DNA of 64,000 nucleotides from positions 39,598 through 103,597 of the forward strand of contig JAAANX010000034.1 of assembly GCA_009909085.1 (NCBI GenBank), given 5' to 3'. Both the position numbers and the translations under genes were made by a program. Source of the stretch: Cyanobacteria bacterium GSL.Bin1. GTDB lineage: Bacteria > Cyanobacteriota > Cyanobacteriia > Cyanobacteriales > Rubidibacteraceae. Shown here piece after piece: positions 43,694-53,449 of this stretch (position 1 is its first letter; each line of letters starts with the position of its first letter). Below the pieces are notes generated by a model that was not told the origin of the DNA, made no database searches, and saw only the letters and a program-made list of their open reading frames with translations.

Positions 43694-45649
43694 CTAAAAT
43701 CGATGTTCCCAAACTAATCTTACTCTGACTTTTTTTTGAAATAAAAAGTTTCGTTCCCAATGTCCTTGTGGCAATTTAGTTGCTACAGATTCCATCAATC
43801 GACTGCCGTAGCCAGTACTCTTTTGGGCACTAGATAAAATCTGTACACCATCATTTTCAATGACTAATTCCCCTTTGGTTTGCCAGGATAAAGCAACTTT
43901 GATATAAGTTGCAGTTCCATGAGGAGGCAGCGCATGATAAATTACATTAGAAATGGCTTCATTAAAAAATTGAAAAATCTCTTCTCGTGCTTCAATCCAC
44001 AATTGATTATTAATTGGCTCTGGTAAGAATTGAATTTGTTGAATAACTTTAATATTAATATTATCTTGACTCTCTAATTCTTTTAATTTACGTTTTATAG
44101 CAACCAATAATCCTTCGTTTAATTCAGAATTAATATGTAATTTTTGTGCCATCCAATGCGTATCATATAAAGCTAACCGTAAATCAGTTCCAATTTTTTC
44201 AGCTTTTTCTAAAATTGAGCTAATTTCAACAGAGGAAGCGCCTAACTGCAACAATTCCAAATCGTCCATCAGGAGTTTGAGTTCTTGTAGGGCTCCGCTA
44301 TGGAGTTCATCTCCAACTCGATAGAGAATCTTCTGAGCTTGAGATAACGCAACTTGTTGTTCATTTGCAATATGTTGCTCAATTTCTAACTGTTGTTGAT
44401 TAATATAATCTTTCTCTTGCTTAATCCATTGACAGATCCATGCAGCAGCGCCACAACCAAGACCGGTTAAGATAGGCGACATGATGGGTATGGTGATGTA
44501 GTTAGAAAATAGAATGAATGTCAGCCCGCCAAAAGCAATACCAGTTCCAATTAAGAGGCTCCAACAAGAAAGAGGGAGGCATAAAAAAGCATTTTGATTG
44601 AATCCCAGCATAATTGTGCTAGTAATTAATATTCCACCTGAAACTAAGAGCATGATGACAAACTCTTGCGGAAGAGGGGAAAAAAAAGAATCTGTCATTA
44701 AATTTGCTAATAAATATGCCTGAAGTTCAATTGCAGGTATCGTTTCTCCTCCAGGAGATTGAATTGGCATCGTGTTCAGAAAATCACCTTTAGTAAAACC
44801 AACAATGACAATGTTATTCCGAATTAAAGGAACCTGTTTTGAACGAGATTTCGGTTGACATAATACCCTTTGATTATCGCCACATATATCGCTTAAACTT
44901 AGAGTCGTAAATTGTTTTTTCTGTTGTCCAAAATTAATCCCTTTTATTTTTTTAGTGTCAAGTAAGTTTTGGTGATAAGTATTTAAAGGTCGATTTAAGA
45001 ATCGAGCATATTTCTTGAAGGCAATTACTGCAAATGATTCTAAATGAATTTTTTCTAGATTATCACTCTTAATCAACCGATCATTTAAATGAATTCTACG
45101 AGCAGCACTATTAATATCTATGGGAGATTGCTGGATAAAATTATATTCAAAAAAACCTTGAACTTTTGGTGGGGCAATCGAATATTTTAGATCTTGATTC
45201 AAAAGGTGATTATAAACTTTAAATTGACGTTTTTCTGAGTCGGTTTGAGTTTGTATGGGAGTTACTAAAACGAGTTGTTCAGAATATTTCTGCACTAATG
45301 CTCGTAAGGGACGATGAGAAAATTGAGAATTTAACCAGTGATTATCATCAGGGTTTCTCCAACTATGGTGTAAGTTCAGAACAACAACTGAGGCTCCTCC
45401 CTCTAATAATCTCTCTACCAGATTAGCGTAAACTAGTTTTTCCTTAGAAGGAGCCAGATTTTCATTATTTGCTTTGACTAAAATAATAGAAGAATTAGCT
45501 GCTGGTAGTTTAGCTTGTTGTATCAAGTAATCATAAATGTAAACCTCTACCTTTTTCATAAAGGGATGAATTGAGATAAAAAAACCAAAAAACAAGCCCC
45601 AGCTTAAGCTCAAAGTGAAACGAGCTAATTGACCTGCATTTACAGACAT
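43694..45649 (-). CDS. CHASE2-domain sensor histidine kinase
   Basis: A membrane sensor of about 651 residues. A first transmembrane helix (ARFTLSLSWGLFFGFFISI) is followed by an extracytoplasmic CHASE2 domain (VYIYDYLIQ, IILVKANNENL, GASVVVLNLHHS, and NNIVIVGFTKGDFLNTMPI). Three more helices near residues 315-400 lead to a HisKA_3-like dimerisation region with the phospho-acceptor His in GDELHSGALQEL. The HATPase has N-box NEAISNVIYHA and ENDGVQI. The CHASE2 ligand is unknown. ATG MSVNAGQLARF is preferred over one 14 codons earlier; neither has a good ribosome-binding site. Paired with the NarL-type regulator downstream. Confidence 0.9.
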   Translation of the reverse strand: MSVNAGQLARFTLSLSWGLFFGFFISIHPFMKKVEVYIYDYLIQQAKLPAANSSIILVKANNENLAPSKEKLVYANLVERLLEGGASVVVLNLHHSWRNPDDNHWLNSQFSHRPLRALVQKYSEQLVLVTPIQTQTDSEKRQFKVYNHLLNQDLKYSIAPPKVQGFFEYNFIQQSPIDINSAARRIHLNDRLIKSDNLEKIHLESFAVIAFKKYARFLNRPLNTYHQNLLDTKKIKGINFGQQKKQFTTLSLSDICGDNQRVLCQPKSRSKQVPLIRNNIVIVGFTKGDFLNTMPIQSPGGETIPAIELQAYLLANLMTDSFFSPLPQEFVIMLLVSGGILITSTIMLGFNQNAFLCLPLSCWSLLIGTGIAFGGLTFILFSNYITIPIMSPILTGLGCGAAAWICQWIKQEKDYINQQQLEIEQHIANEQQVALSQAQKILYRVGDELHSGALQELKLLMDDLELLQLGASSVEISSILEKAEKIGTDLRLALYDTHWMAQKLHINSELNEGLLVAIKRKLKELESQDNINIKVIQQIQFLPEPINNQLWIEAREEIFQFFNEAISNVIYHALPPHGTATYIKVALSWQTKGELVIENDGVQILSSAQKSTGYGSRLMESVATKLPQGHWERNFLFQKKVRVRLVWEHRF

Positions 45650-45691
45650 TATTATTTCAGCCGCTAAATCTAATGTAATATAGATTATCAT

Positions 45692-45995
45692 ATATCACAT
45701 TTTGGTTTCGTCCCTTAAAGGTGACATCGTTCCATGAGTTTCGGATGAAAATGAGCAATAAATATTCAGATCATTAAAATTTTGCATTCAAAGCTGGAGC
45801 GAAAGGGGATAAACGATTATACCCAAGTCTCACCTCACCAACTCCAATGCTCATAATGGCGACACAGCTTAGAAGTGCTGAAAACACCAGTCTCGTTCTT
45901 AATACTCATTGATGCTGAATAGGAAGCTCCCGCTAGACGAATGCTAACAGGAGACGATGTCAACTCAATTAAGCTTGCTGGAAGCAGCTCTCCGA
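45692..45995. other. Intergenic region with possible IS200/IS605-type end
   Basis: No gene. At about 45921-45962 the plus strand reads GGAAGCTCCC, an imperfect stem-loop, then GGAGACGATGTCAA. This resembles the other two GAAnCCC...GGGA...GTCA ends in the window (58.87 and 63.92 kb) and could be the 3' end of a TnpB-associated element whose coding part is gone. Confidence 0.3.
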
Positions 45996-47093
45996 TCACG
46001 TCAGTTTCTCTAGCTTAGAGCTGGGTAGTTGAAAGACATCAGCAAAAATAGATTGCTGATCACGAAAACGGTTTTCATTCGGGGAATCGTAAACGACCAT
46101 TAATCCCTTTTCATCTTCAAAGCAGGGGAAGAGGGTTAGTCCTTCTGCATGATCGGAACCAATGGTAAAAGGTAAGTTAAACAGAAGTTCTAAGTGGTCA
46201 GAATCTTGATCCCATAGGGTGTCCTTACTGCAATCAAGCATATCTTTGAGACCAAACAATTGCATCGCACCTTCGAGATCCATTGTTGGTCCTGCTAAAA
46301 TCAATAAGCTATCGTTGTAGAAACAGAGTTCCCGAATGCCGAGACCATTGAGATCCAGGAAATGTTTGCGATATAAGATACCATCTCCCAAATCTTTAAG
46401 GGTCAGAACCCCAGGAGCAGTGACTTCTAGCTCAATATCTAAAATGATCGCCCAACCGCGCAAGACGGGACCCCGTAGCCCAAGAAAAATGCGGTGCCCC
46501 TGGACGGCTAGCCCCTCAATATCAAAGCCATTATCCTTAGAAGGGAGACCGATGGATAGCAAGGGGCCTAAATGTTCGTCTTCAATGAGAGCCTCGATCA
46601 GTTGGTTATGACCTTCCACTTTTTGCAAAGAGGCAGCAGTTAAAGCATCTTCGTTATTGTTTGATCGAGCATAGGTCGGGACCAGCTCTCCATTGAGAAC
46701 CGGCAACCGTGCCAAGAGAAACCGATTGTGATCACGCTCGATTTCCGAGAGTCGTTCAATATCTTTTTTCGGCTTCTTGCCTTTGGTTTTGTTGCGTTTG
46801 AGGCTATGGGAACCAACGAGCCAGAGATAGCCATCAGAATAGTCTATCCCTTCAATATCAATTTCAAAGTCGTGATCAAAGAGATCAACAAAATCTTTAA
46901 GATGAAAGGTTTCATGGTTACCGTAAGTCCCATTACCCATAGGAGTCAGACGCTCTAAGGTAATATACTCGTCTGAGCCCACCCAAAGACTGCCATCTGG
47001 GGTGAGGGCAACAGCAGAAAGTTCTTTTAACAAATCATCTGATTTACTTTGAAATTGAAGTAACACTCGAGTGAGTAAAAATCCGTTTAGCAT
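45996..47093 (-). CDS. DUF3616 domain protein
   Basis: A 365-residue, probably cytoplasmic beta-propeller-like protein. The features LSAVALTPDGSLWVGSDE, FDIDIEGIDYSDGYLWLVGSHS-like, KDNGFDIEGLAVQGHRIFLGLRGPVLRG and GSDHAEGLTL match DUF3616, whose function is not known. The repeated IEG(I/L) turns with neighbouring Asp suggest calcium or metal sites. It begins ATG without a strong ribosome-binding site and appears monocistronic. Confidence 0.85.
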   Translation of the reverse strand: MLNGFLLTRVLLQFQSKSDDLLKELSAVALTPDGSLWVGSDEYITLERLTPMGNGTYGNHETFHLKDFVDLFDHDFEIDIEGIDYSDGYLWLVGSHSLKRNKTKGKKPKKDIERLSEIERDHNRFLLARLPVLNGELVPTYARSNNNEDALTAASLQKVEGHNQLIEALIEDEHLGPLLSIGLPSKDNGFDIEGLAVQGHRIFLGLRGPVLRGWAIILDIELEVTAPGVLTLKDLGDGILYRKHFLDLNGLGIRELCFYNDSLLILAGPTMDLEGAMQLFGLKDMLDCSKDTLWDQDSDHLELLFNLPFTIGSDHAEGLTLFPCFEDEKGLMVVYDSPNENRFRDQQSIFADVFQLPSSKLEKLT

Positions 47094-47471
47094 AAATTAG
47101 CATAAAGTTTTAATGAAGGACAAATGGACAAAGATAGTTGTAACGATCTAGTTGGGCGATTTCTCTCAAATTCAGGAAAGACTCAATTTCCAAGCGAATA
47201 AACTGTAGATTTTGTAACGACGCCTATTCCCTTTAAAAATAAGAGATTCGCTTTCCCAGCAATCACATCATCTACTGTTGGTTCCCATCCTTACTATATT
47301 TTAGGGTCTATTCCATCTGGCTTTTGATAGAAAATTCAGCAGATAAATATGAATAATTATTAATAATCTCGATGATATTAATCTTATTAAGATTATGTAA
47401 TATTTTACCTTTATCTGTTCATTATTCCTTTAATATGTAAGTGTTTAAGTGTTAATACATAAAAACTTGAA
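47094..47471. other. 378-bp AT-rich intergenic region
   Basis: Divergent promoter region between DUF3616 and the GlsB/YeaQ gene. Apart from a short AATCTTATTAAGATT palindrome near 47380 no feature is recognised. Confidence 0.5.
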
Positions 47472-47738
47472 ATGAATATCATTGCTTGGTTAATTTTAGG
47501 ACTATTGGCAGGAATCATTGCTAAAGCAATTTATCCCGGTGATCAAGAAGGAGGAATTATAGCGACTATCCTTCTTGGGTTACTAGGTGCTTTTATTGGA
47601 GGAACGCTACACACTTTTTTGACGACAGGGACTTTGTCTTTGACGGCCACTACTTTGAGTATTTCTGGTTTAATTGTTGCCGTACTTGGAGCGATCATTG
47701 CAATTTTTATCTGGGGGTTAATTACTCGCAGAGGTTAA
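47472..47738 (+). CDS. GlsB/YeaQ/YmgE family membrane protein
   Basis: An 88-residue integral membrane protein with three hydrophobic helices. It begins NIIAWLILGLLAGIIAKAIYPGDQEGG, which contains the family's conserved G-L-(I/V)-A-G-x-(I/L)-A-K followed by P-G. This 'transglycosylase-associated' family is linked to general stress responses in many bacteria; its biochemical role is unknown. The insert TTGTLSLTATTLS between helices 2 and 3 makes it slightly longer than the usual 80-85 residues. Confidence 0.88.
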   Translation: MNIIAWLILGLLAGIIAKAIYPGDQEGGIIATILLGLLGAFIGGTLHTFLTTGTLSLTATTLSISGLIVAVLGAIIAIFIWGLITRRG

Positions 47739-47916
47739 ATAAGGTTTGAAAAGTTGGACAAACGCTAAATTAAAGAGCCTTGCTGGTGCAGAAAACTTTT
47801 TTGAGTCTAGCAATAAAAAGCTGTAAAATCAGCGAAATGGCTACCAAGCATCAATCGTGTAAAACGTTTCTGAACTCAGAAAACATTAGAGATTTCGAGT
47901 TGATTGTAGAAGATTA

Positions 47917-47951
47917 GTTATCCTTCTTTTCTTTTTAAGAAGTAGGATAAC
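47917..47951. terminator. Hairpin after ileS
   Basis: GTTATCCT and AGGATAAC form a perfect 8-bp stem extended by TTCTT/AAGAAG-like pairing, 16 bp after the ileS stop. It lacks a clean T-run on the minus strand, so a role as terminator or 3'-end stabiliser is only probable. Confidence 0.45.
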
Positions 47952-47966
47952 CCTCTCCCATTTTGA

Positions 47967-50906
47967 TTAGAAATGACCGGCTAAAGCGTCATGACATCGT
48001 TCGCAGATGGTTAGATCATCCGGAAAATGCCCGACTTGGGTGGAATAATTCCAGCAGCGATCGCATTTCTCGCCTTCTGCTTTGACGATTCCAACTGTTA
48101 CCAGTTCGGTTTCGCTGTGGTACACAGCATTTTGCGCTGCCTCTGGGGTATCTAACACTTCCACTTGTGAAGCAAGGAATAGATAGCGCAGTTCATCCAC
48201 GTGTAAGCCATCTCCAACTGTTTCATTGGGATTCATGGCACGCAGTTGTTCCTGTAACTCCGAGTCAGATACATAAAGTAAGATTTTAGCTTCGAGAGAA
48301 GCGCCAATCAGTTTTTCAGTTCGGGCTTGTTCAAGAACTTTATTCACTTCCCCACGGATTTGACGTAATTTCGACCAACTTTCCGCAAGGTCTGTATTTT
48401 TCCAATCTGTTTGTTGAGGAATCCATCCAGAAGCGAAAACTGATTGGTGAGGTAGGGGATAAGGGATATTTTGCCAAATATCTTCTGCGGTATGGCATAA
48501 AACGGGCGCGATCGCGCGAGCCAAATTCTCGACAATAATCGCTAATACTGTCTGACAACTGCGTCGTCGTAAGGAACTCGCATCGGAAATATATAGCCGA
48601 TCTTTGGCAATATCGAGATAAAAATTGGAAAGTTCCACCACACAGAAATTCTGTACCGTTTGGAAAAAGCGGAAGAATTCATAGTCTTCAAAGGCAGCAG
48701 TAATTTCTGCAAATACCTCGCTGGTTTGATGCAGCATATAGCGGTCTAAACTGGGGAGTTGTTCATAGGCTACCCCATCTGTTTTTGGGTCAAAATCATG
48801 TAAATTCCCCAACAGAAAGCGGACTGTATTGCGAATCTTGCGATAGGCATCGGCCAACTGTTTCAGAATGCCTTGACCAATGGGAACATCCGCCGAATAA
48901 TCCACAGAAGATGCCCAGAGACGCAGAATATCTGCCCCATAAGCCGGTTCTTTTTTCTGATTTTTACCGCCCTCAATAATCACCGCTGGATCAACCACGT
49001 TCCCCATGGACTTACTCATTTTGTAGCCTTTTTCATCCAAGACAAAGCCATGGGTGAGAACCGTTTGATAGGGGGCAATGCCTTGCGTCGCCACACTGGT
49101 TAATAAACTGGACTGGAACCAACCCCGATGTTGATCGGATCCTTCCAAATACATATCCACCGGATACTTCAGTTCTTCTCGCTGTTTCGCTACCGCCGCC
49201 CAAGAGGAACCAGAATCAAACCAGACATCCATCGTATCCGTTCCCTTGCGGTAAGTGCGTCCATTATTGCGATACTCCGGCGGTAACAACTCCTCGGTAG
49301 ACATTTCCCACCAGGCATCCGATCCTTTTTCGGCAATAATATTTTGCACGAAAGCAATGGTTTCAGGGGTCAGCAACGGTTCATTCGTCTCCTCGTCATA
49401 AAATACCGGAATCGGAACGCCCCAACTACGCTGGCGAGAAATACACCAATCACTCCGCTGAGAAACCATCGCCCGAATGCGATTTTCCCCTTGTTTCGGC
49501 AGCCAATTGACTGAGGCAATTGCCATGAGGGCAGCTTCGCGGAACCCTTCTACCGAAGCAAACCACTGTTCGGTCGCCCGGAAGATTGTTGGTTTTTTGG
49601 TGCGCCAATCATAGGGATATTTATGTTGATAGGGTTCTTGTTTTAGAAGAGAGTTTGCTGCTTGTAACGCCTCAATAACTGCATCATTCCCGCCATTAAG
49701 CACCTCTAATCCTGCAAATTTACCGGCTTCCTCTGTAAAAGTTCCCTGTTCATCAACGGGAGATAAAATCGGTAAACCGTAGCGCATCCCAACCACATAG
49801 TCTTCCTGACCATGTCCGGGTGCAGTATGAACCAGTCCGGTTCCTGATTCAGTTGTAATGTAATCACCACCGATCAAGATCCGACTTTCGCGATCAAAGA
49901 GGGGATGGCGATATTGACAATATTCCAATGCCTTTCCCGGAAGCGTTGTTTGTACCGTTAGCGATTGTCCTAAGGTTGCGGAAAGTTTCTCCACTAACTC
50001 TGCTGCCACAATCAAATACTGACAGGGCGCGTTGTCTCCTGAGGGTTCCACTACCGCATAATTTAAATCGGGATTTACCGCCACCGCTAAGTTCCCTGGA
50101 ATGGTCCAAGGGGTAGTTGTCCAAATGGCAACCCCTAAACTGGACGCATATTCTCCTAAGGCGGCTTGTGCCGCTTCTCCCAAAGCCGTTATGGGAAACA
50201 CGGCATAGATACTCGGGGAAGTGTGTCCCTCAGGATATTCCAATTCTGCTTCAGCGAGGGCAGTTTGAGAACTGGGACTCCAATGCACAGGTTTCAAACC
50301 CCGATAAATATACCCTTTCAGTGCCATTTCCCCAAAAACACCAATTTGCGCCGCTTCATAAGCCGGATTTAGCGTCAAGTAAGGGTTGTCCCAATCCCCC
50401 CAGACCCCATAACGCTTGAAGCCTTCCCGTTGCACCTCAATTGTTTTGTGAGCAAACTTTGCTGCTTTTTTCCGTAGCTTAATGGGAGTCAGCTGGGCGC
50501 GTAGATCGAAGACCGAGCCATAGGCATCTTTCTCCTCAATATTTTGTAAAACTTTTAATTCAATGGGCAAACCGTGACAATCCCAACCCGGGACATAGCG
50601 CACCTTATAACCTTGTAAGAGTTTGTATTTATTGATTATATCTTTAAGAATTTTATTCAAGGCGTGCCCCATGTGCAGTGAACCGTTAGCGTAGGGGGGT
50701 CCATCATGCAAAACAAAAACATCTTTGGGATTTTGTTGCGACAGCATTTCATAAATTTGTTCCTGCTGCCAGAACGCTTGAATTTCAGGTTCTCGCTGTT
50801 TTGCGTTTGCCCGCATCGCAAAATCAGTTTTGGGTAAGTTAATCGTGTCCTTATAACTCTTATTATTGGTTGTCACGGTCTTTTGTTGTGCTTGTGGGGT
50901 GGACAA
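47967..50906 (-). CDS. ileS: Isoleucyl-tRNA synthetase
   Basis: Class I synthetase that charges tRNA(Ile), about 979 residues, the usual bacterial length. HIGH-type motif GSLHMGHALNKILKD, the editing domain (TTTPWTIPGNLAV, HTAPGHGQEDY), WFDSG and SDQHRGWF, KMSKS in GYKMSKSMGNV, and a C-terminal zinc ribbon (CDRCWNYS to CERCH). It is the shorter bacterial IleRS1 type. A TTG start is assigned because conserved sequence (KSYKDTINLPKTDFAMR) begins only 15 codons in and no ATG precedes it; the exact start is uncertain. Confidence 0.96.
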   Translation of the reverse strand: MSTPQAQQKTVTTNNKSYKDTINLPKTDFAMRANAKQREPEIQAFWQQEQIYEMLSQQNPKDVFVLHDGPPYANGSLHMGHALNKILKDIINKYKLLQGYKVRYVPGWDCHGLPIELKVLQNIEEKDAYGSVFDLRAQLTPIKLRKKAAKFAHKTIEVQREGFKRYGVWGDWDNPYLTLNPAYEAAQIGVFGEMALKGYIYRGLKPVHWSPSSQTALAEAELEYPEGHTSPSIYAVFPITALGEAAQAALGEYASSLGVAIWTTTPWTIPGNLAVAVNPDLNYAVVEPSGDNAPCQYLIVAAELVEKLSATLGQSLTVQTTLPGKALEYCQYRHPLFDRESRILIGGDYITTESGTGLVHTAPGHGQEDYVVGMRYGLPILSPVDEQGTFTEEAGKFAGLEVLNGGNDAVIEALQAANSLLKQEPYQHKYPYDWRTKKPTIFRATEQWFASVEGFREAALMAIASVNWLPKQGENRIRAMVSQRSDWCISRQRSWGVPIPVFYDEETNEPLLTPETIAFVQNIIAEKGSDAWWEMSTEELLPPEYRNNGRTYRKGTDTMDVWFDSGSSWAAVAKQREELKYPVDMYLEGSDQHRGWFQSSLLTSVATQGIAPYQTVLTHGFVLDEKGYKMSKSMGNVVDPAVIIEGGKNQKKEPAYGADILRLWASSVDYSADVPIGQGILKQLADAYRKIRNTVRFLLGNLHDFDPKTDGVAYEQLPSLDRYMLHQTSEVFAEITAAFEDYEFFRFFQTVQNFCVVELSNFYLDIAKDRLYISDASSLRRRSCQTVLAIIVENLARAIAPVLCHTAEDIWQNIPYPLPHQSVFASGWIPQQTDWKNTDLAESWSKLRQIRGEVNKVLEQARTEKLIGASLEAKILLYVSDSELQEQLRAMNPNETVGDGLHVDELRYLFLASQVEVLDTPEAAQNAVYHSETELVTVGIVKAEGEKCDRCWNYSTQVGHFPDDLTICERCHDALAGHF

Positions 50907-50936
50907 ATTCAGTGAAGTTGTATCGTTATTTTAACG

Positions 50937-51467
50937 TTAGGATGGGGTGTTTTTCTCCTCTGTTTCAGAAGATGCTTCTGAACTTTCTTCCTTGTTGCTG
51001 GATAACTGCTTTTTGGTTTCTTCTTCTGGTTGCAACTCGGGGGGTGTTGGGTCGGTTTCCCCAGTGGCTTCTGCTGGTTGTGTTGCTTCGGATTGGTTAT
51101 TAACAGCCGGTTCGGGCGTTGTGCGCTGACCTCTCAGTTTTTGCCAGAGGCGTTGTGGAGAAAGAGCTTGCAAACGAGTGGCAATGGTTTGAGAGACCTT
51201 CGTTTTCTCAGCGGGTGAAGCGAGTGCCCGGCGTAAGAGTAAGGTTTGTGTACCAAACCACAAGAGTAAAGCGGTGCTTGCAACCGTTCCGAGGAGAACA
51301 GCACCGGTAATTCGTCCCGCACAAACCCACAAAACGAGACCATAAAAGAGTCCCAAGCCACTCCAGTAAAAGTCGCTTTTACGATGAATTTCTGGAAAAA
51401 AGAAGGCTGAGAAATAGAGAACAAAGCTTCCTAGGGCGATTGCAAGAGCAAGTAAATGAGCTAGCAT
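50937..51467 (-). CDS. Ycf66-like membrane protein
   Basis: A 176-residue protein with three N-terminal hydrophobic helices (MLAHLLALAIALGSFVLYFSAFF, YWSGLGLFYGLVLWVC, GAVLLGTVASTALLLW), a basic stretch and a long acidic, Pro/Glu/Ser-rich disordered tail. The helices and the FFPEIHRKSDFYWSGLGLFYGL signature resemble the Ycf66 family of cyanobacteria and plastids, of unknown function. The ATG at 51467 is chosen because GGGAGG lies ten bases upstream; an earlier TTG would overlap that site. It is 30 bp upstream of ileS on the same strand. Confidence 0.7.
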   Translation of the reverse strand: MLAHLLALAIALGSFVLYFSAFFFPEIHRKSDFYWSGLGLFYGLVLWVCAGRITGAVLLGTVASTALLLWFGTQTLLLRRALASPAEKTKVSQTIATRLQALSPQRLWQKLRGQRTTPEPAVNNQSEATQPAEATGETDPTPPELQPEEETKKQLSSNKEESSEASSETEEKNTPS

Positions 51468-51615
51468 TTGATTAAGTCCTCCCAAGACAGTATGTTGATT
51501 TTATCGGTTTGTGTGGGTCTTTTCAGTGACGATTTCTTGGTAACACTGGTCTAGTCCCCAGTAACACTTGTTACGGAACTTTCCCTGGATCTTTGTTATT
51601 TTTGATACCACTAGG

Positions 51616-52434
51616 ATGACAGTCGTAAAACGTACAGTGGAATCAATTTCTATTCACATTGTTGAGGGGAATCCCCATCTCAGATCACTGTTGGGTTGGC
51701 ATTTACAGCAGGCTGGGTTCTCTGTGTCTCAATCGGGGACGATCCAGCAAGGGAAAAAGCATTTGCAGAGTAGCGAATTGACCTTGGTGGTGTTGGATTC
51801 CGATTTGCCAGATGGAGATAGCTTGGAGTTCTGCTATTGGTTGCATCGCTATCAACAAGCAGTGATCTTAATGCTATCGGCCCGTCACAGTGAAGCAGAT
51901 ATTGTTGCCGGGCTAAAAGCCGGAGCCGATGATTACCTCGTGAAACCGTTTGGTATGCGGGAATTCATGGCGCGAGTTGAGGCGCTAGCGCGACGGTTTC
52001 GAGGAAGTAATGTCCCTTTATTGCTCGATTACGGTCAGTTGAAAATTAATTTGGCGCAGCGCAAAGTTTATTTGCAAGGGGAAAAAATTGAATTTACGCC
52101 ACAGGAATTCAGCTTACTCTATGTTTTGGCACAAGCCCAAGGAGTTGCTTTGTCTCGGTTAGAATTATTACGTCGGGCTTGGCCCGAAGCAATTGATAAT
52201 CCTCGCACCATTGACACCCATATCCTATCATTACGGAAAAAACTAGAAACCAATCCCCGACAGCCATTGCTGATTCAAACTGTGCGTAATGTCGGGTATC
52301 GCCTAAATATCGATGTGCTTAGTTCCAGTCATTTGCTTAAAACTCGTCTGGGAAAGCCCCTCCCTCAAATGAGGGAGACTCCTTTATCCGAAGTCCCAAT
52401 ATCAGGAATAAACAATCGTGAATCAATTTCTTGA
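51616..52434 (+). CDS. OmpR/PhoB-type response regulator with atypical receiver
   Basis: A 272-residue regulator: receiver domain (SIHIVEGNPHLRSLLGWHLQQ, phospho-acceptor Asp in LVVLDSDLPDG, Thr/Ser region MLSARHSE, Lys in YLVKPFG) and a winged-helix DNA-binding domain (FTPQEFSLLYVLAQAQG, RTIDTHILSLRKKLE, IQTVRNVGYRL). The usual acidic pair near the N terminus is replaced by EG, so metal-dependent phosphorylation may be weakened, as in several stress regulators of cyanobacteria. I do not name it. The ATG at MTVVKRT is preferred to an upstream TTG. A tail of about 35 residues after the DNA-binding domain is not typical. Confidence 0.9.
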   Translation: MTVVKRTVESISIHIVEGNPHLRSLLGWHLQQAGFSVSQSGTIQQGKKHLQSSELTLVVLDSDLPDGDSLEFCYWLHRYQQAVILMLSARHSEADIVAGLKAGADDYLVKPFGMREFMARVEALARRFRGSNVPLLLDYGQLKINLAQRKVYLQGEKIEFTPQEFSLLYVLAQAQGVALSRLELLRRAWPEAIDNPRTIDTHILSLRKKLETNPRQPLLIQTVRNVGYRLNIDVLSSSHLLKTRLGKPLPQMRETPLSEVPISGINNRESIS

Positions 52435-52510
52435 ATGAGGAGGTTGAGTAGCCAAATTTCAGGATTTCCGATAATATGAAGATTTGAAAAGGAAGTCAGC
52501 AACAATTCCT

Positions 52511-53449
52511 GTGTGGATTACCCCAACGCCAGAACAGGCTTTAACGCCAACCGCGATCGCGCTCGGTAATTTTGATGGTGTTCACCGCGGACACCGGAAT
52601 GTCATTCAACCGGTCTTAGAGCAATCGGTACGTTCGACAGTGGTCACTTTTCATCCCCATCCCCGGGAATATTTTAGTGGGCAGCCCTGTTCTCTCCTCA
52701 CGCCTCTAGAGGAAAAAATTAGTCATCTCAAAGCTTTGGGAATCCAACAACTGGTTTTGCTCCCTTTCAATCGAGAACTCGCTGCCCTTTCTCCTGAAGA
52801 CTTTGTGCAAAAAATTTTAATTGAACAATTAGACCCCTACTATATTAGTGTGGGAGAAGACTTTCGGTTTGGCTACCAACGTCAGGGAACGGCTGAAGAT
52901 CTGCGCGCGATCGCGTCTTCCTTTCAGATTAAGGTTAATATTGCCAATTTACAAACGAATGCCGAACAACGCATCAGTAGTTCTCGGATCCGCGAAGCCC
53001 TAAATCAAGGGGAAATTCAGCTGGCCAATCAACTCTTAGGCAGACCTTACACTCTGAAAGGAACAGTGGTCACTGGAGAACAACGGGGACGGACGATTGG
53101 GTTTCCCACTGCTAATCTTGCCCTTCCCCGTAATAAATTGATTCCTTGTCATGGCGTCTATGCCGTGCAGGTGACGAGTATGACTCACTCAATGGTTACG
53201 CCTCACCCTGGCGTGATGAACATTGGGAGGCGTCCTACGGTTAATGGGGAACATCCGACCATCGAAATTCATCTTCTCGATTGGAGCGGAGACTTATATC
53301 AGCAGACTTTGAGCGTACAATTAAAGCAGTTTCTCCGTCCAGAAACTAAATTTGAGTCTTTAGATGCCCTCAAAGCCCAAATTGCTAGAGATTGCGAAAC
53401 AGCGCGTCAGCTTCTTCCCCAACCCTCTTCTCAACCTGTAAATCCATGA
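52511..53449 (+). CDS. ribF: Bifunctional riboflavin kinase / FAD synthetase
   Basis: A 312-residue enzyme that converts riboflavin to FMN and then FAD. The N-terminal adenylyltransferase domain has ALGNFDGVHRGH and SSSRIREALNQG; the C-terminal kinase domain has GRPYTLKGTVVTGEQRGRTIGFPTANL and the PGVMNIGRRPT and EIHLLDW motifs. The GTG at VWITPTPEQ is chosen because homologues begin there, as I recall them; a TTG nine codons earlier is the alternative, and neither has an ideal ribosome-binding site. Its stop overlaps the moxR start (ATGA), implying translational coupling. Confidence 0.93.
   Translation: MWITPTPEQALTPTAIALGNFDGVHRGHRNVIQPVLEQSVRSTVVTFHPHPREYFSGQPCSLLTPLEEKISHLKALGIQQLVLLPFNRELAALSPEDFVQKILIEQLDPYYISVGEDFRFGYQRQGTAEDLRAIASSFQIKVNIANLQTNAEQRISSSRIREALNQGEIQLANQLLGRPYTLKGTVVTGEQRGRTIGFPTANLALPRNKLIPCHGVYAVQVTSMTHSMVTPHPGVMNIGRRPTVNGEHPTIEIHLLDWSGDLYQQTLSVQLKQFLRPETKFESLDALKAQIARDCETARQLLPQPSSQPVNP

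Noticed and set aside
44790..44806. TTTAGTAAAACC inside the CHASE2 kinase gene as another regulon box
   Set aside because: It lacks the ACG centre, is intragenic and heads no gene; chance similarity.
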